From Herbaspirillum sp. (GTDB lineage: Bacteria > Pseudomonadota > Gammaproteobacteria > Burkholderiales > Burkholderiaceae_D), in contig NZ_JAGIBI010000008.1 in NCBI RefSeq assembly GCF_017744395.1, forward strand, positions 1 through 64,000: DNA of 64,000 nucleotides. Direction: 5' to 3'. A program made the position numbers and the translations under genes. The notes below the pieces were generated by a model. The model saw only the letters and a program-made list of their open reading frames with translations. It made no database searches and was not told the origin of the DNA. Positions 62,266-64,000 of the stretch are shown here, one piece after another; positions within the stretch are counted from its first letter, which is position 1, and every line of letters begins with the position of its first letter.

Positions 62266-64000
62266 ATGCCCGCTACCGCGAAGAAAACCACGAGCAAGAC
62301 ATCGAACAGGAAAGCCCCCGCCAAGGCCGGGGCGGCCGGCGCTGCCAAACCCGAAAACAAGCTGGCCAAGCTGGGCCTGCACAGCGACATGGACCTGGCG
62401 CTGCACCTGCCGCTGCGCTACGAGGACGAGACCACCCTGATGAGCATCGCCGAGGCCTCCATGCGCGGCCTGCAGACGGTGCAGGTGGAAGGCGTGGTCA
62501 CCGCCTGCGACGTGCAGTTCCGGCCGCGCCGCCAGTTGGTGGTGACGGTGGGCGATGACAGCGGCCAGCTGGTGATGCGCTTCCTCAACTTCTACGGCAG
62601 CCAGACCAAGCAGTTGGCCGAAGGGACGCGGGTGCGCGTACGCGGCGAACTGCGCCACGGCTTTTTCGGCGCCGAGATGGTGCATCCCCAATACAAGGTA
62701 GTCAACGAGGGCGCGCCGCTGCCCGATGTGCTCACGCCGGTGTATCCGGCCGGCGAAGGCCTGTCGCAGTCCTTCCTGCGCAAATCCATCGCCAGTGCCA
62801 TGAGCCGGATCGACTGGCAGGACACGCTGCCGCCTTCGATGCTGGAGACGCTCAAGCTGGCCGCCTTCGAGCCGTCCGTGCGTCTGCTGCACAATCCGCC
62901 GCCGGATGTCGACGAGCATGCGCTGGTCGAGCGCTCGCACCCGGCCTGGATCCGCATGAAGTTCGACGAACTGCTGGCGCAGCAATTGTCGTTGAAGCGC
63001 GCCCAGGCCGCGCGCCGCGCCAAGACCGCGCGCGCATTGCCTGTCACCGGGCGGGTGACGGCCGACCTGATCAAGCAGTTGCCGTTCAAGCTGACCGGGG
63101 CGCAGGAGCGCGTGCTGGAAGAGATCCGCGCCGACCTGCGCCACTCCTTCCCGATGCAGCGCCTGCTGCAAGGCGACGTCGGCAGCGGCAAGACGGTGGT
63201 GGCGGCGCTGGCCGCGGCCCAGGCCATCGACAGCGGTTTCCAGGCGGTGCTGATGGCGCCCACCGAAATCCTGGCCGAACAGCATTTCCGCAAGATCGCG
63301 GCCTGGATGGAGCCGCTGGATGTCGGTGTGGCCTGGCTTTCCGGCAGCCAAAAGAAAAAGGAAAAGACCGAGGCGCTGGCCCACATCGAATCCGGCGCGG
63401 CGCGCCTGGTGGTGGGCACCCATGCGCTGATCCAGGACACGGTGCAGTTCGAGAACCTGGGCCTGGTGATCGTGGACGAGCAGCACCGCTTCGGCGTCGG
63501 CCAGCGGCTGGCCCTGCGCAACAAGAGTTTCAACCCGGCCGAAGCCGACAACGCCACCGTGCCGCACCAGTTGATGATGTCGGCCACGCCGATCCCGCGC
63601 ACACTGGCCATGACCTATTACGCCGACCTGGAAGTGTCGGTGATCGACGAACTGCCGCCGGGCCGCTCGCCCATCGTCACCCGCGTGATCGACCAGAACC
63701 GGCGCGACGAGGTGATCGAGCGCGTGCATGCGGCGGCGCTGGAAGGCAAGCAGATCTATTGGGTCTGCCCGCTGATCGAGGAATCCGAGGCGCTGCAGTT
63801 GCAGACCGCCACCGATACCCATGCCGCCTTGTCGGCCGCCTTGCCCGACCTCAACATCGGGCTGGTGCACGGGCGCATGAAACCGGTGGAAAAGCAGATC
63901 GTGATGGAAGGCTTCAGCCGCGGCGCGGTGCATGTGCTGGTGGCGACCACGGTGATCGAGGTCGGGGTGGATGTGCCCAACGCCTCGCTGATGGTGATCG
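62266..64000 (+). CDS. recG: ATP-dependent DNA helicase RecG, C-terminus beyond the window
   Basis: The plus-strand frame from the ATG at 62266 stays open for 578 codons to the end of the window. After a Lys/Ala-rich tail of about 35 residues, KLGLHSDMDLALHLPLRYED starts the RecG wedge region. Helicase motifs: I GDVGSGKTVVAA (about 305), Ia APTEILAEQHF, II VIVDEQHRFGVGQR (DEQH, about 402), III MSATPIPRTLAMTYY (about 440), IV LVHGRMKPVEKQ (about 533) and V LVATTVIEVGVDVPNAS. RecG remodels stalled forks and Holliday junctions. About 100 residues are missing at the 3' edge. The start lacks a strong ribosome site; no better in-frame one was seen. Confidence 0.94.
   Translation, partial: MPATAKKTTSKTSNRKAPAKAGAAGAAKPENKLAKLGLHSDMDLALHLPLRYEDETTLMSIAEASMRGLQTVQVEGVVTACDVQFRPRRQLVVTVGDDSGQLVMRFLNFYGSQTKQLAEGTRVRVRGELRHGFFGAEMVHPQYKVVNEGAPLPDVLTPVYPAGEGLSQSFLRKSIASAMSRIDWQDTLPPSMLETLKLAAFEPSVRLLHNPPPDVDEHALVERSHPAWIRMKFDELLAQQLSLKRAQAARRAKTARALPVTGRVTADLIKQLPFKLTGAQERVLEEIRADLRHSFPMQRLLQGDVGSGKTVVAALAAAQAIDSGFQAVLMAPTEILAEQHFRKIAAWMEPLDVGVAWLSGSQKKKEKTEALAHIESGAARLVVGTHALIQDTVQFENLGLVIVDEQHRFGVGQRLALRNKSFNPAEADNATVPHQLMMSATPIPRTLAMTYYADLEVSVIDELPPGRSPIVTRVIDQNRRDEVIERVHAAALEGKQIYWVCPLIEESEALQLQTATDTHAALSAALPDLNIGLVHGRMKPVEKQIVMEGFSRGAVHVLVATTVIEVGVDVPNASLMVI

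Overview
The window looks like chromosome of a high-GC betaproteobacterium of the Burkholderiales, most likely the Oxalobacteraceae (Herbaspirillum-like). This is an inference from protein character, codon bias and the gene orders pstSCAB-phoUBR / ppk-sixA and queA-tgt / yajC-secD-secF; no database search was possible. No rRNA, tRNA, CRISPR array, insertion sequence or phage gene was seen.

Region 1 (1-24950) is a run of catabolic cassettes, each with its own regulator. It starts with a partial aromatic amino acid lyase and an M20-type carbamoyl-amino-acid/allantoate hydrolase, divergent from a DctA-type symporter. A GntR/FCD regulator, an MFS carrier and an isocitrate-lyase/PEP-mutase-family enzyme follow, then a four-repeat DUF347 membrane protein. 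A long minus-strand operon (15579 down to 6983) carries a DapA-family aldolase, an iron-type alcohol dehydrogenase, an in-frame fusion of a DUF1537 four-carbon acid-sugar kinase to PdxA, a sodium:solute symporter, a cytoplasmic BNR/sialidase-like protein, a Tat-type NTF2-fold protein and a DeoR/GlpR repressor. Its AT-rich promoter holds an array of TTCGAT motifs. Beside it lies a 118-bp remnant of a second isocitrate-lyase-family gene. A second operon joins an SMP-30 lactonase, an SsuABC/TauABC-type transporter, a CoA-transferase and an HMG-CoA-lyase-family enzyme, with an IclR regulator upstream. A third cassette is a fumarylacetoacetate-hydrolase-family hydrolase plus an SDR, typical of the last steps of non-phosphorylative L-sugar oxidation.

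Region 2 (25000-44200) combines chemotaxis and phosphate physiology. Three chemoreceptors flank the complete Pho block: pstS-pstC-pstA-pstB-phoU-phoB-phoR on the minus strand, divergent from ppk-sixA, with a clear Pho box facing each way. A few kilobases on is a three-gene operon of an OlsB-type ornithine acyltransferase, a PlcP-type metallophosphoesterase and an Agt-type GT4 glycosyltransferase, preceded by a possible Pho box. I read it as a candidate phosphate-starvation lipid-remodelling operon that swaps phospholipids for ornithine lipids and glycolipids.

Region 3 (44200-53600) holds 3-hydroxybutyrate dehydrogenase, an AraC regulator, catalase-peroxidase KatG, a poorly known cassette (multidomain HTH regulator, beta-propeller protein, DUF899 protein, small HGLNP membrane protein), a DUF4337 protein and an EamA exporter.

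Region 4 (53600-64000) is housekeeping: TcdA, SecF, SecD, YajC, Tgt, QueA and the start of RecG. The usual queA-tgt-yajC-secDF order is split by an oppositely oriented acyl-CoA synthetase between tgt and yajC.
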